6,597 bases of DNA from Lentisphaerota bacterium (GTDB taxonomy: Bacteria > Verrucomicrobiota > Kiritimatiellia > UBA8416 > JAFGTH01), in contig JAFGTH010000079.1 of assembly GCA_016934225.1 (NCBI GenBank), positions 1-6,597 on the forward strand, given 5' to 3'. The position numbers were made by a program, and so were the translations under genes. The notes under the pieces were generated by a model. It ran no database searches and had not been told where the DNA came from. It saw only the letters and a list, made by a program, of their open reading frames with translations. Shown here one piece after another: positions 1 through 6,260 of this stretch (the first letter of the stretch is position 1; every line of letters starts with the position of its first letter).

Positions 1-356
1 AACAGTCACGGTGATCCCTGATCTCATCGCGCAAGAATGAGCTGCTTCGGCGAATTTGGGAATCACCTGAATGAATCAAACCACTAGTTAAAGATGTTTT
101 CGTTTGTCTCCACAAATAGTGATTTTAATGAAAGAGATTAACTGCCAAATGAGCACCTCCGTAGTGTTTGGAGTACAAAACGTCACGACCAAATTTTCAA
201 AGTAACTCAATAAATAAGAGCTTACTGCGTTTACGGAACATTTTATCAATTTTTGAAAAGGGACGCATACATACATTCTTCAAGTCTTGATATGTGTAAT
301 ATTGAGAACAGGAAATGCATTATCAGCTCACCCGCAGGAACTCTAATAAAATTATA
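1..356. other. AT-rich stretch with no supported gene
   Basis: I find no convincing gene here. The only open frame of any length, on the - strand at 88-276, lacks a recognisable domain and lies in low-GC sequence. The first 40 bases are open in frame 2 and end at a TGA (38-40), which could be the last 12 codons of a gene left of the window, but this cannot be decided. An imperfect inverted repeat (GGTGATCCCT at 10-19 against GGGAATCACC at 58-67, 8 of 10 positions) could be a mobile-element end or chance. The rest is probably the upstream regulatory region of the LuxR gene. Confidence 0.5.
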
Positions 357-393
357 AACAAATTATCATCTATTTGAATGATGATAATTTGTT
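357..393. promoter_or_regulatory. 14-bp perfect inverted repeat upstream of the LuxR gene
   Basis: The arms AACAAATTATCATC (357-370) and GATGATAATTTGTT (380-393) are perfect reverse complements separated by 9 bases. Allowing one extra A, the symmetry continues a few bases outward (ATAAACA against TGTTAT). The repeat lies 92 bases before the preferred GTG start at 485. It is AT-rich and is not followed by a T-run, which favours an operator or mRNA-structure element over a terminator. Autoregulation by the LuxR protein is possible but unproven. The symmetry itself is certain; the function is inferred. Confidence 0.6.
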
Positions 394-484
394 ATATTGC
401 TCATATACGTTGGAAATTAGATATATTTTACGTTGGGTGAGGGGGGCAACCTTTCCGTGCTTGGGTCGCGGAGGGCGGGGTATT

Positions 485-1591
485 GTGTCAATCACTTCTT
501 TGTTTGATGATATTAATAATTGTGCTTTGGACCCAAATGCTTGGGAAACGACACTCCAATCATTATGCCAATGTGTTGGAGCGACATATGCGAATCTATG
601 TCATTTTGATCTTCTCAAGAACTCAGTGATTATGCAAAGCGTCTTTGGGGTGCACGCGGCGGTCAACCATCACTTGGAATGTTTTTATAGTCATGAGATT
701 CCCAGAATAGTGAAAAGCTTGGATGCTGGCGATTTATCCGAAAATGAACTGCATACTGAGTATCTAACGCGTTCTAATCCTTTGGCATTAAATACCTACA
801 AAAAAGAACTCTGCGAGTATGATTTGGACGAGATTGTCACTCTCGTCCTCCGATATGACCAAAGAAAGCTCGCAATCCTGATCTTGGGCTGGAAAAAGCA
901 GCATGCCTTGCTGAGGGGGCCCGAGTTGTCCGTGCTTGAACTGCTCCTGCCGTCCATTCGCCGTGCCATTATTCTTCGTGAGAATTTGAGCGAGATGCGG
1001 TTCGAGGTGGCAATGTTGATGAAGGGGATAAACGCGCTGGCGTTTGGTGCGGTTTGTACTGATCTGGACGGCGTGATCCTTACCGCTAATGCCACCGCGC
1101 AACGCATGTTAGACAACGGGAAGTACATTCGCTCTGTTAAGGGACGCCTGCAGGGAGCAAATCGTTCGGTTACTGAAGAGTTACTCCAGGCGATAAAGCG
1201 AGTTTCAAATACGTCAATGTATGAACATGGCGTCGATGTTATATTGCCGTACGAAAACGAAGGCACAATTGCACACGTGATCGGACTATCAGGAAACGAA
1301 GTATATGAAAATGCAAACTCTGTTGCGTTCATCCTGATTGCGGATCCGTCATCGACATATTCCGCAGGAATAGACGCATTCGGCAATTTGTACGAACTTA
1401 CTCAAGCTGAAAAAGCTGTGCTTCGCCAACTTATTTCAGGTAAATCTCCAGATGAGATTGCGAAACAGCTGAATATCTCGATAGCAACGGTACGGACCCA
1501 CCTCGCCAGGCTTTTTGCGAAAACCAAGACCTCAGGGCAGGTTGGACTTGTCGCTCGTGTCAGGCAGATCTGCTTGCCAATAGCATCGTAA
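485..1591 (+). CDS. LuxR-family transcriptional regulator with PAS-like middle domain
   Basis: A DNA-binding regulator of 368 residues. The C-terminal LuxR/GerE helix-turn-helix is clear at about residues 303-365: 'LTQAEKAVLRQLISGKSPDE' opens it and 'IATVRTHLARLFAKT' is the recognition-helix region. Residues 1-170 match in style the N-terminus of alphaproteobacterial LuxR solos ('LDPNAWETTLQSL'). Residues about 178-290 ('GAVCTDLDGVILTANATAQ') look like a PAS fold that senses an unknown signal. It is longer than acyl-homoserine-lactone receptors (about 240 residues), and I see no autoinducer-binding signature. The reading frame is open back to a TTG at 374, but that start lies inside the inverted repeat and has no ribosome binding site. 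The GTG at 485 has GGAGG at 470-474 with 10 bases of spacing, and the regulator-like sequence begins right after it. The genes downstream on the same strand, which encode exported proteins, are the natural candidate targets. Confidence 0.9.
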   Translation: MSITSLFDDINNCALDPNAWETTLQSLCQCVGATYANLCHFDLLKNSVIMQSVFGVHAAVNHHLECFYSHEIPRIVKSLDAGDLSENELHTEYLTRSNPLALNTYKKELCEYDLDEIVTLVLRYDQRKLAILILGWKKQHALLRGPELSVLELLLPSIRRAIILRENLSEMRFEVAMLMKGINALAFGAVCTDLDGVILTANATAQRMLDNGKYIRSVKGRLQGANRSVTEELLQAIKRVSNTSMYEHGVDVILPYENEGTIAHVIGLSGNEVYENANSVAFILIADPSSTYSAGIDAFGNLYELTQAEKAVLRQLISGKSPDEIAKQLNISIATVRTHLARLFAKTKTSGQVGLVARVRQICLPIAS

Positions 1592-1860
1592 TGTCCGCCG
1601 ACCGTTGACCCGTATTTCTTCTTACAAAATTGCTACACAAAAGGTTGCGCGTGTATTTGGTGTGCAATTCATGATTGCGTTATAAGTATTGTTGCAATTT
1701 AGCTACAGATATTCCTCAAATATTCAGGCCCGCCCAATATTCAAATTCGTACATAATTTGGCGGACGCATGGAAAAAATGCGTGCCGTAAGTATAGGCCA
1801 TCAGACAATTAGTAATGTCTGATTTCTCGGTCTAAACAGTTAAGTTTGAGGGATTATCCC
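1592..1860 (+). promoter_or_regulatory. Intergenic region likely holding the promoter of the first secreted-protein gene
   Basis: This 269-base non-coding, AT-rich stretch separates the regulator from the exported-protein genes. It holds a weak hairpin at 1662-1680 (GCAAT/ATTGC core, no T-run), a 6-bp palindrome ACGCAT/ATGCGT at 1765-1783, and a stronger one at 1800-1823 listed separately. I see no terminator with a T-tract after the regulator, so read-through is possible. No -35/-10 pair stands out enough to place a promoter. Confidence 0.45.
1800..1823. promoter_or_regulatory. 8-bp perfect inverted repeat, candidate operator
   Basis: ATCAGACA (1800-1807) and TGTCTGAT (1816-1823) are perfect reverse complements around an 8-base spacer. 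The repeat ends 37 bases before the ATG at 1861, a position suited to an operator or a 5'-UTR hairpin. The overall span of 24 bases is compatible with a dimeric helix-turn-helix site. It does not obviously share sequence with the repeat at 357-393, so a common regulator is not shown. Confidence 0.4.
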
Positions 1861-2253
1861 ATGAAAATCGTTCACATTTTGGGGGCAGCAGTTCTGTCCG
1901 CAGTTGTTTCCACATCCGCTTTTGCTGGTGGCTTTGATTTCAAGAGCGCTGGCGGCAATACAGGCAAGTGGGCCTATGGCGATGCTGCTTCTTTTGGTGG
2001 CGCCGAGGCAAACGGCAAATCTGGTGAAACATATAGCGAAAGCGGAGCAAATACAGAAACAAGTCTGAAACACGGCTACTTTGGTACGACAACATCCTCG
2101 TCGTCTGGATCTGGCAATCTATCACAATTCACCAGCACATATGGTTCTGGTCATGCGCAGTCACATTCAAGTGCAGTTGCAGGCTCTGGCGTAGGCACTG
2201 GTGCCGGATTCAAGTTTGGAGACTTCAATCCTGACGGAAAGAAGAAGCCATAA
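1861..2253 (+). CDS. Small secreted glycine/serine-rich protein (unknown family)
   Basis: A 130-residue protein with a classical Sec signal peptide: MKIVH, a hydrophobic core, and a likely signal peptidase I site after A22 ('STSAFA' then GGFDF). The predicted mature part is 108 residues with about 24 glycines and 18 serines, no cysteine, scattered aromatics and a basic tail (KKKP). Such composition is typical of unstructured, matrix or fibre-forming exported proteins, but no known repeat such as the curlin motif is visible. The ATG at 1861 is chosen because GAGGG at 1848-1852 is 8 bases away and the signal peptide begins there; the in-frame TTG at 1846 would add only five residues before it. 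A strong hairpin directly downstream suggests its own transcription unit or a stabilised 3' end. I do not recognise the family. Location outside the cytoplasm is well supported; function is not. Confidence 0.8.
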   Translation: MKIVHILGAAVLSAVVSTSAFAGGFDFKSAGGNTGKWAYGDAASFGGAEANGKSGETYSESGANTETSLKHGYFGTTTSSSSGSGNLSQFTSTYGSGHAQSHSSAVAGSGVGTGAGFKFGDFNPDGKKKP

Positions 2254-2266
2254 AAGAATGAGCTTC

Positions 2267-2300
2267 AGGCAGTTGGTTCACTAAACTGAGCCAACTGCCT
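2267..2300 (+). terminator. Strong hairpin after the first secreted-protein gene
   Basis: The left arm 2267-2280 (AGGCAGTTGGTTCA) pairs with the right arm 2287-2300 (TGAGCCAACTGCCT) over 14 positions with a single G-U wobble and a 6-base loop. It begins 13 bases after the stop codon. The following T-tract is weak (TCCTAG), so it could be an intrinsic terminator with partial read-through or a 3'-end stabiliser in a polycistronic mRNA. Confidence 0.75.
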
Positions 2301-2404
2301 TCCTAGCCGCAGATTCAATTTGTTAGTCAGTTTGAGCGTTCGAGGCATGGGGCTATGCCACGCGGCGCAGAGGGTAGCGGATATTCCGTCGGGGGGAGAG
2401 TATA

Positions 2405-2983
2405 GTGAAGTTTGCCATTTCCAACCAATGTCGTAATGCAGCCGCGTCCGCGGTCATATCGATTGTAGTGGCCATGCTGCCATTGGCTGTCTTGCCGGTC
2501 AAGGCTGACGGCGGTTTTTCCTATGCCTCCGGAGGTTACGCATTCGGCGCAGCCAATTCCGACACATGGACCAGCGTGACCAGTGAATATGCCGACTATA
2601 CATCTCATACGTTTGCTGCCGCTGAAACCTTTGCTGCAGGCGGAGGGAAGCTGCTCGAAGGTTCCGCGATAGCGGGAAATCATACGGTTTATGAAGGCCT
2701 TGGCAAATCCGAGTATGAGCAGACGAAATCTGCCAGAACGAAAGTCGTAGCCAAGGGTAACAACATTCAGGCGAAGGCCCGTTCGCAATCCCACACCGTT
2801 ATTTACGTCGACGGAAAAGCCTATGTCGTCGTCGATGAGCTTGCGAAGGCAATGTCTCGATTCACGCCATTGGGGACGCATGCAGCCGCGACCTCCGACA
2901 CGCAGATCTACGCGGCAGGTAACGGTTACATAGGGGTCAATACGGGAACCAAGAGCGAAGCGAATGTTCGCGTGCAGAACTAG
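2405..2983 (+). CDS. Secreted glycine/alanine-rich protein (unknown family)
   Basis: A 192-residue protein with a GTG start preceded by GGGGGGAG at 2391-2398, 6 bases away. The first 34 residues form a signal peptide with a long hydrophobic core (AVISIVVAMLPLAVLP) and a likely cleavage after 'PVKA', leaving a mature part that begins DGGFSY. The mature protein has no cysteine and falls into two parts. The first is a Gly/Ala/Thr/aromatic-rich half (GGFSYASGGYAFGAANSDTW). The second looks more folded, with a short strand-like hydrophobic segment (HTVIYVDGKAYVVVDEL, about residues 138-154). The mature start resembles that of the preceding secreted protein (GGF, D or S, F or Y, then Ser/Gly/Ala). 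A long - strand frame lies across the same DNA, but the signal peptide and ribosome binding site decide for the + strand. Family and function are unrecognised; it may be a structural, adhesive or barrel-partner protein. Confidence 0.8.
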   Translation: MKFAISNQCRNAAASAVISIVVAMLPLAVLPVKADGGFSYASGGYAFGAANSDTWTSVTSEYADYTSHTFAAAETFAAGGGKLLEGSAIAGNHTVYEGLGKSEYEQTKSARTKVVAKGNNIQAKARSQSHTVIYVDGKAYVVVDELAKAMSRFTPLGTHAAATSDTQIYAAGNGYIGVNTGTKSEANVRVQN

Positions 2984-3015
2984 TATCTGGAATTTTCTGT
3001 AGTCGGATTATTCTA

Positions 3016-3035
3016 TGCGGTTATTGGGCACCGCA
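3016..3035 (+). other. Short hairpin between the second secreted gene and the barrel gene
   Basis: TGCGGT (3016-3021) pairs with ACCGCA (3030-3035) around an 8-base loop, 32 bases after the stop codon at 2983 and 64 before the next GTG. No T-run follows, so a terminator is doubtful. With only about 116 bases between the genes, co-transcription is plausible. Confidence 0.3.
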
Positions 3036-3099
3036 CTGATTTGGAAAGCATCAGGGCTTGCTGTAATCGCGTTCTAAGCTAGTCCGATGGGGATGGACA

Positions 3100-5454
3100 G
3101 TGAAACACACATTTTGCCTCATGGGGATGATGGCGCTTGCCGCTATGCCCATCGCCTCGCAAGACGCATCTGCGCAGGGTGCGAATGGTAGTGGCGACAG
3201 GATCAAGAAGACATCGGAAACGCTGAAGTTCGATACCGTTAAAGCCGATTCCCAGGGTTTCGCAGTAGCGCCGGGCATCATTGTAACGCCATATACGTTT
3301 ACCGAAGGCGGCTATGACAGCAATCCTGATCAATCTTTCGACGAGGAAGGTACGCCTTTCTTGCGGTCCGGCGTTGGAGCGAACTTAGCGGGGATCTGGA
3401 AGCGCACGGCAGCAGAACTGTCCGCATCCGGGAGTTGGGCCCATTTCGCGGATGAGGATCTCCCGCGGACAGACCGGCTGAACGGCACCGTTTCGGGTAA
3501 CGTAGCGTATTTACTTCGGCCTGGTCTAACTATTGCAGGCGGGGGCCTATTCGATCATGACGAACTTGGCGCTACCGAAGACGAGACCGCCGCCGGGTAC
3601 GCCGAGTTGGCCTATAATGATGCGCTGCTTACAAGCTTCCTGCGTGGGCGTTTCATTGATGTGCAATATCTTTCGGATGATTTGCCCGACGGAATTGCGG
3701 AAGCGGATTCGCCGTTTTTCCTGACATCTGCATTTGATGTGGAGAGAACAGAATTGTCTGCCGGCGCAATAATCGGCAAGAATTCACCCGTGGGAATTTA
3801 TGGGGAAGTCACTATAGCCGATGTGGATTATGTCAACCAGGCAAATAAAGCCGTTCTGGATCGGGATGCCGATGACCAGTCGATTAAAGGCGGTGTTCGG
3901 TTTGGGCTTTCAGCCTATTTAAGAGCCGATGTCGGTTGGCGCTGGAACAGACGCAATCTGGAAGATCCGGTTATTGACGATTTCGAGTCAAGTTATTTTG
4001 ATGGAAGTCTGACTTGGGCACCGTCATCTTATTTCTATTTATCGGCATCGATCGAACGCCTGATCGGAGAGCCATCGGCTGCGTTTGGCCGCTTGAGCGA
4101 TATTAAGCAGTATGAGTTGAAAGCGAATTATGTTCCAGTCGATGGTATAAACGTCTCGCTTCGAGCCATACGCCAACACACCGATGAAATTGGCAATGAA
4201 TTTGAATATCAATCCTCGATCCTTGATGCCGAGCTAAGTTATGATTATTCAAGACGTGTTCAGATTTATACCTCCCTAAGATATGAACATCTGGAAGAAG
4301 ATGGAAAAACTTCCGTAAGTGATCGCGAGTATGATCGATTTCGTGTTGCTGCTGGTCTCAGAGTTGTACCTGATGCGGATTTTTTCAGTGGCAGGCATCT
4401 CAATACCTACATGAGCTTAAAGGATACGGATCCTCTGTATCGCAACCTGCGTCTGCCATCTGGTGCTGAACTTGCGCTCTCAGTTGGACCATCTTTCTTT
4501 GTATTGCCGGAAATTTTCATGACGTCTGTAGTAGGTGGAAAATTTTTTGACGAAGCTCAGTTCCAGATCGAAGACCATGATGGAAACGTGAATGGAATAA
4601 GGACAGATATTGGGCTTGATAATTTTGCTCAAACGCAATTATCCGATGGCGTTTTGCTCAGCTTTGGCATTGATGGTTTTTATGGTTCCTTCAGTGGAAG
4701 CGATAGATCGACTTGCGCGTTCACTGCGACAACTGACTGTGCATTTGTGAATATATTAGACTTCGATCTAAATGAGGAGAATAATACAGGTTCATTTGGA
4801 GATTTTTTTACAGATACAGAAAGAAATGTTCAACATTGGGGTGTCTCACTTCATTTGCGTCCTGGAGATAAAATTGATAATAGCCTAAAGGATACTACGA
4901 AATTCAATACACATTCTCCATTGCGTTTCGGATTTTCGTTGCGTGGTCTTACAGACGAAACCGATCTCAGCTCTTTCGATCCTCTTGTACCTAAGCCAGT
5001 CGAATATGACGCGACAATTGAGACGTACTATTACGGCGCCTTTGTGGGAATAGAAAAGACGGTTCCCCTGAATGATGGTTGGTCGCTGACACTAGATGGA
5101 ACGGGTGGAGTATATTACGCGGAAACCGATTATGAGGGTCAATATCTTGGTTATGTCCCAGTGGGCGCAAACGATTTCATAGTAGAAAAGGGAGCGCTCA
5201 ATCTCGAAAACGACAAAGCGACTTTCATCGGAGGTGTCGACGTTAGTTTAGAAAAGAAACTTGAATTTGGTTCGATATCTTTATTCGGGAGTGCTGAATA
5301 TATTGGTTATGTACCAAGTGTTGCGATCAACAATAATGATAATGCTGGTGGATCACCATTTGGAGTAGCGGGAACCCAAAACGGCACTCGATTGAACGAT
5401 GATGATGCTATGAATTATTCGGCAGGTGTGAAATTAAAATTCAATATTGATTGA
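3100..5454 (+). CDS. Large outer-membrane beta-barrel protein (BBP2-like), apparently two barrel modules
   Basis: A 784-residue protein predicted to sit in the outer membrane. Residues 1-25 are a signal peptide with a likely cleavage after 'DASA'. From about residue 48 the sequence consists of alternating beta-strands joined by acidic, Asp/Asn-rich loops. The start 'TEGGYDSNPDQ' is typical of the putative beta-barrel porin 2 group (PF10082-like), and that module seems to end near residue 418 ('YDRFRVAAGLRVV'). The remaining 365 or so residues also look barrel-like but are not an obvious copy of the first half. The protein is considerably longer than the single-barrel members I know of. The mature chain has only two cysteines, C539 and C547, in what is probably an external loop. 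The last residues are KLKFNID, so the usual terminal aromatic is displaced by three. The GTG start has a GGGGATGGA purine stretch just upstream. GC falls strongly along the gene. The role could be export or uptake of a polymer, or handling of the neighbouring secreted proteins (inference). Confidence 0.85.
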   Translation: MKHTFCLMGMMALAAMPIASQDASAQGANGSGDRIKKTSETLKFDTVKADSQGFAVAPGIIVTPYTFTEGGYDSNPDQSFDEEGTPFLRSGVGANLAGIWKRTAAELSASGSWAHFADEDLPRTDRLNGTVSGNVAYLLRPGLTIAGGGLFDHDELGATEDETAAGYAELAYNDALLTSFLRGRFIDVQYLSDDLPDGIAEADSPFFLTSAFDVERTELSAGAIIGKNSPVGIYGEVTIADVDYVNQANKAVLDRDADDQSIKGGVRFGLSAYLRADVGWRWNRRNLEDPVIDDFESSYFDGSLTWAPSSYFYLSASIERLIGEPSAAFGRLSDIKQYELKANYVPVDGINVSLRAIRQHTDEIGNEFEYQSSILDAELSYDYSRRVQIYTSLRYEHLEEDGKTSVSDREYDRFRVAAGLRVVPDADFFSGRHLNTYMSLKDTDPLYRNLRLPSGAELALSVGPSFFVLPEIFMTSVVGGKFFDEAQFQIEDHDGNVNGIRTDIGLDNFAQTQLSDGVLLSFGIDGFYGSFSGSDRSTCAFTATTDCAFVNILDFDLNEENNTGSFGDFFTDTERNVQHWGVSLHLRPGDKIDNSLKDTTKFNTHSPLRFGFSLRGLTDETDLSSFDPLVPKPVEYDATIETYYYGAFVGIEKTVPLNDGWSLTLDGTGGVYYAETDYEGQYLGYVPVGANDFIVEKGALNLENDKATFIGGVDVSLEKKLEFGSISLFGSAEYIGYVPSVAINNNDNAGGSPFGVAGTQNGTRLNDDDAMNYSAGVKLKFNID

Positions 5455-5573
5455 TCTGAGATTTATTCAGGATAAATAGTTGTTTATAGTCAATATCGCA
5501 ACATATAGCTAATTTTCTGTTTTTACAGATACGGTGGAACAACTCAGTCACGAAAACTTTAAGTGGGTGTCAA
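5455..5573 (+). other. AT-rich intergenic spacer
   Basis: This 119-base spacer has only weak symmetries: TTTAT/ATAAA at 5462-5476 just after the barrel gene and CTGT/ACAG at 5517-5528. Neither makes a convincing terminator. No clear ribosome binding site precedes the next ATG; AAGTGGG at 5561-5567 is the best candidate. Confidence 0.35.
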
Positions 5574-5963
5574 ATGTGTACATTTCCATCACTGGAACCT
5601 AAGTATGTTTTTAGCTTTATTGCACTCTGCGCCATTGCAATCCTAGTTTCTTCTCTATTCTGCATGGCAAAGAGCGGTGAAATAAATCATCCATTCTCAC
5701 GAAATTTCAACAATAAATTTCAGGCCGACGTGATAAAGGGCAAAAACTATCATATGGGTCATATTGGTAGAGGACCAAGCCTAGCATCGTCTTTTAATGA
5801 AATGGATGAACACGACAATCCAAGAGATTCCAGAGTCGTTCAAAATATTCCGGTGTTAAATGAGCTATGTGATTGGCCAATCTCTTCGTTTTTCAGTGAT
5901 CATGGAACCCATCCTCCTGCCTTTACTATCCCATCACGCAATTGCTTTTTGCCACGTGAGTAA
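5574..5963 (+). CDS. Small membrane-anchored or secreted hypothetical protein, 3' end probably altered by an IS
   Basis: A 129-residue frame starting at ATG 5574. After a short N-terminus ending in K10 there is one strong hydrophobic segment at about residues 11-31 (VFSFIALCAIAILVSSLFC), then a polar, His/Asn-rich tail. The hydrophobic segment could be a signal peptide cleaved after 'CMA' or a membrane anchor; F29 before C30 argues against a lipobox. No family is recognised. The stop codon at 5961-5963 lies inside sequence that, read in frame 1, aligns with an IS630 transposase ('HVSNYTVECGAHAAV'). The last residues (at least CFLPRE, possibly the last 20 or more) may therefore derive from the insertion, and the native C-terminus may be lost. 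The base composition matches the AT-rich end of the barrel gene, and the gene may belong to the same cluster. Confidence 0.5.
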   Translation: MCTFPSLEPKYVFSFIALCAIAILVSSLFCMAKSGEINHPFSRNFNNKFQADVIKGKNYHMGHIGRGPSLASSFNEMDEHDNPRDSRVVQNIPVLNELCDWPISSFFSDHGTHPPAFTIPSRNCFLPRE

Positions 5964-6199
5964 TTATACGGTTGAGTGCGGCGCTCATGCCGCGGTCTTC
6001 TCGATCAGGCCAGCTTGCATATGTCGGCGAAGCTAAAAATTCCGGACAACATCACTTTGTTGCCCTTGCTGCTCAGCTCGCCGAAGCTCAACCCTCAAGA
6101 AAATTCATGCGGGAAGACTGGCTTTCAAACGGTATCTTCCAATCTTATGGCTTATGGCGACATCGTAGCTGGAACAAGCTGACCGATCAGCCATGGCGC
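5908..6199 (+). pseudogene. Decayed IS630-family transposase, C-terminal part
   Basis: Pieces of an IS630-type DDE transposase appear in order but in three frames. Frame 1 (about 5953-5997) gives HVSNYTVECGAHAAV. Frame 0 (5997-6101) gives LLDQAS and MSAKLKIPDNITLLPL, then LNPQEN. Frame 2 (6101-6199) gives KFMREDWLSNGIFQSYG and SWNKLTDQPWR. The second catalytic Asp (in LLDQ, 6003) and the Glu (in NPQEN, 6099) are still present. At least one single-base loss near 5997 and a deletion of about ten bases near 6100, where 'IWQ' is expected, break the frame. The 6130-6170 stretch is scrambled, with LMAYGDIVAG in frame 0. Weak similarity may begin at 5908 (PILLPLL) or even near 5866. The N-terminal helix-turn-helix half and both inverted-repeat ends are absent, so it cannot encode a working transposase. 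Homology stops sharply after DQPWR. Confidence 0.8.
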
Positions 6200-6225
6200 G
6201 GTGCATCATCTCAATCTTCCACATC

Positions 6226-6260
6226 GAGTAGGCGGGTTCCCCTTACGGTTCCCGCCTCTC
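6226..6260 (-). ncRNA. Domain V-like hairpin of the group II intron
   Basis: On the - strand, GAGAGGCGGG (6260-6251) pairs with CCCGCCTACTC (6236-6226) across an A/TA interruption, and the apex is a GTAA tetraloop of the GNRA class closed by CC/GG. A 35-base hairpin with a GNRA loop right at the end of the maturase gene is the hallmark of catalytic domain V. The upper part (AACC against GGGG) pairs imperfectly, which may reflect decay. The maturase TAA stop falls inside the loop. Confidence 0.6.

Noticed and set aside
88..276. A 62-residue open frame on the - strand
   Set aside because: AT-rich chance frame without a convincing ribosome binding site or recognisable motif; it lies in the probable upstream region of the regulator.
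796..1386. A long - strand open frame of 196 codons
   Set aside because: It lies opposite the LuxR gene, which has a clear domain, start and ribosome binding site; the antisense frame shows no family features.
485..1591. Acyl-homoserine-lactone quorum-sensing receptor
   Set aside because: The protein is too long, its N-terminal half lacks an autoinducer-binding pattern, and no LuxI-type synthase is in the window.
1861..2253. Curlin-like amyloid subunit
   Set aside because: It has Gly/Ser-rich composition only; no regular Ser-x5-Gln-type repeat could be found.
2327..2881. A 184-codon - strand open frame of similar length to the + strand gene
   Set aside because: The + strand product has a signal peptide and a strong ribosome binding site; the - strand product is rich in Arg, Cys and Gly in the manner of antisense translation.
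5574..5963. Lipoprotein
   Set aside because: The residue before C30 is Phe and the surrounding sequence (SSLFC) does not fit a lipobox.
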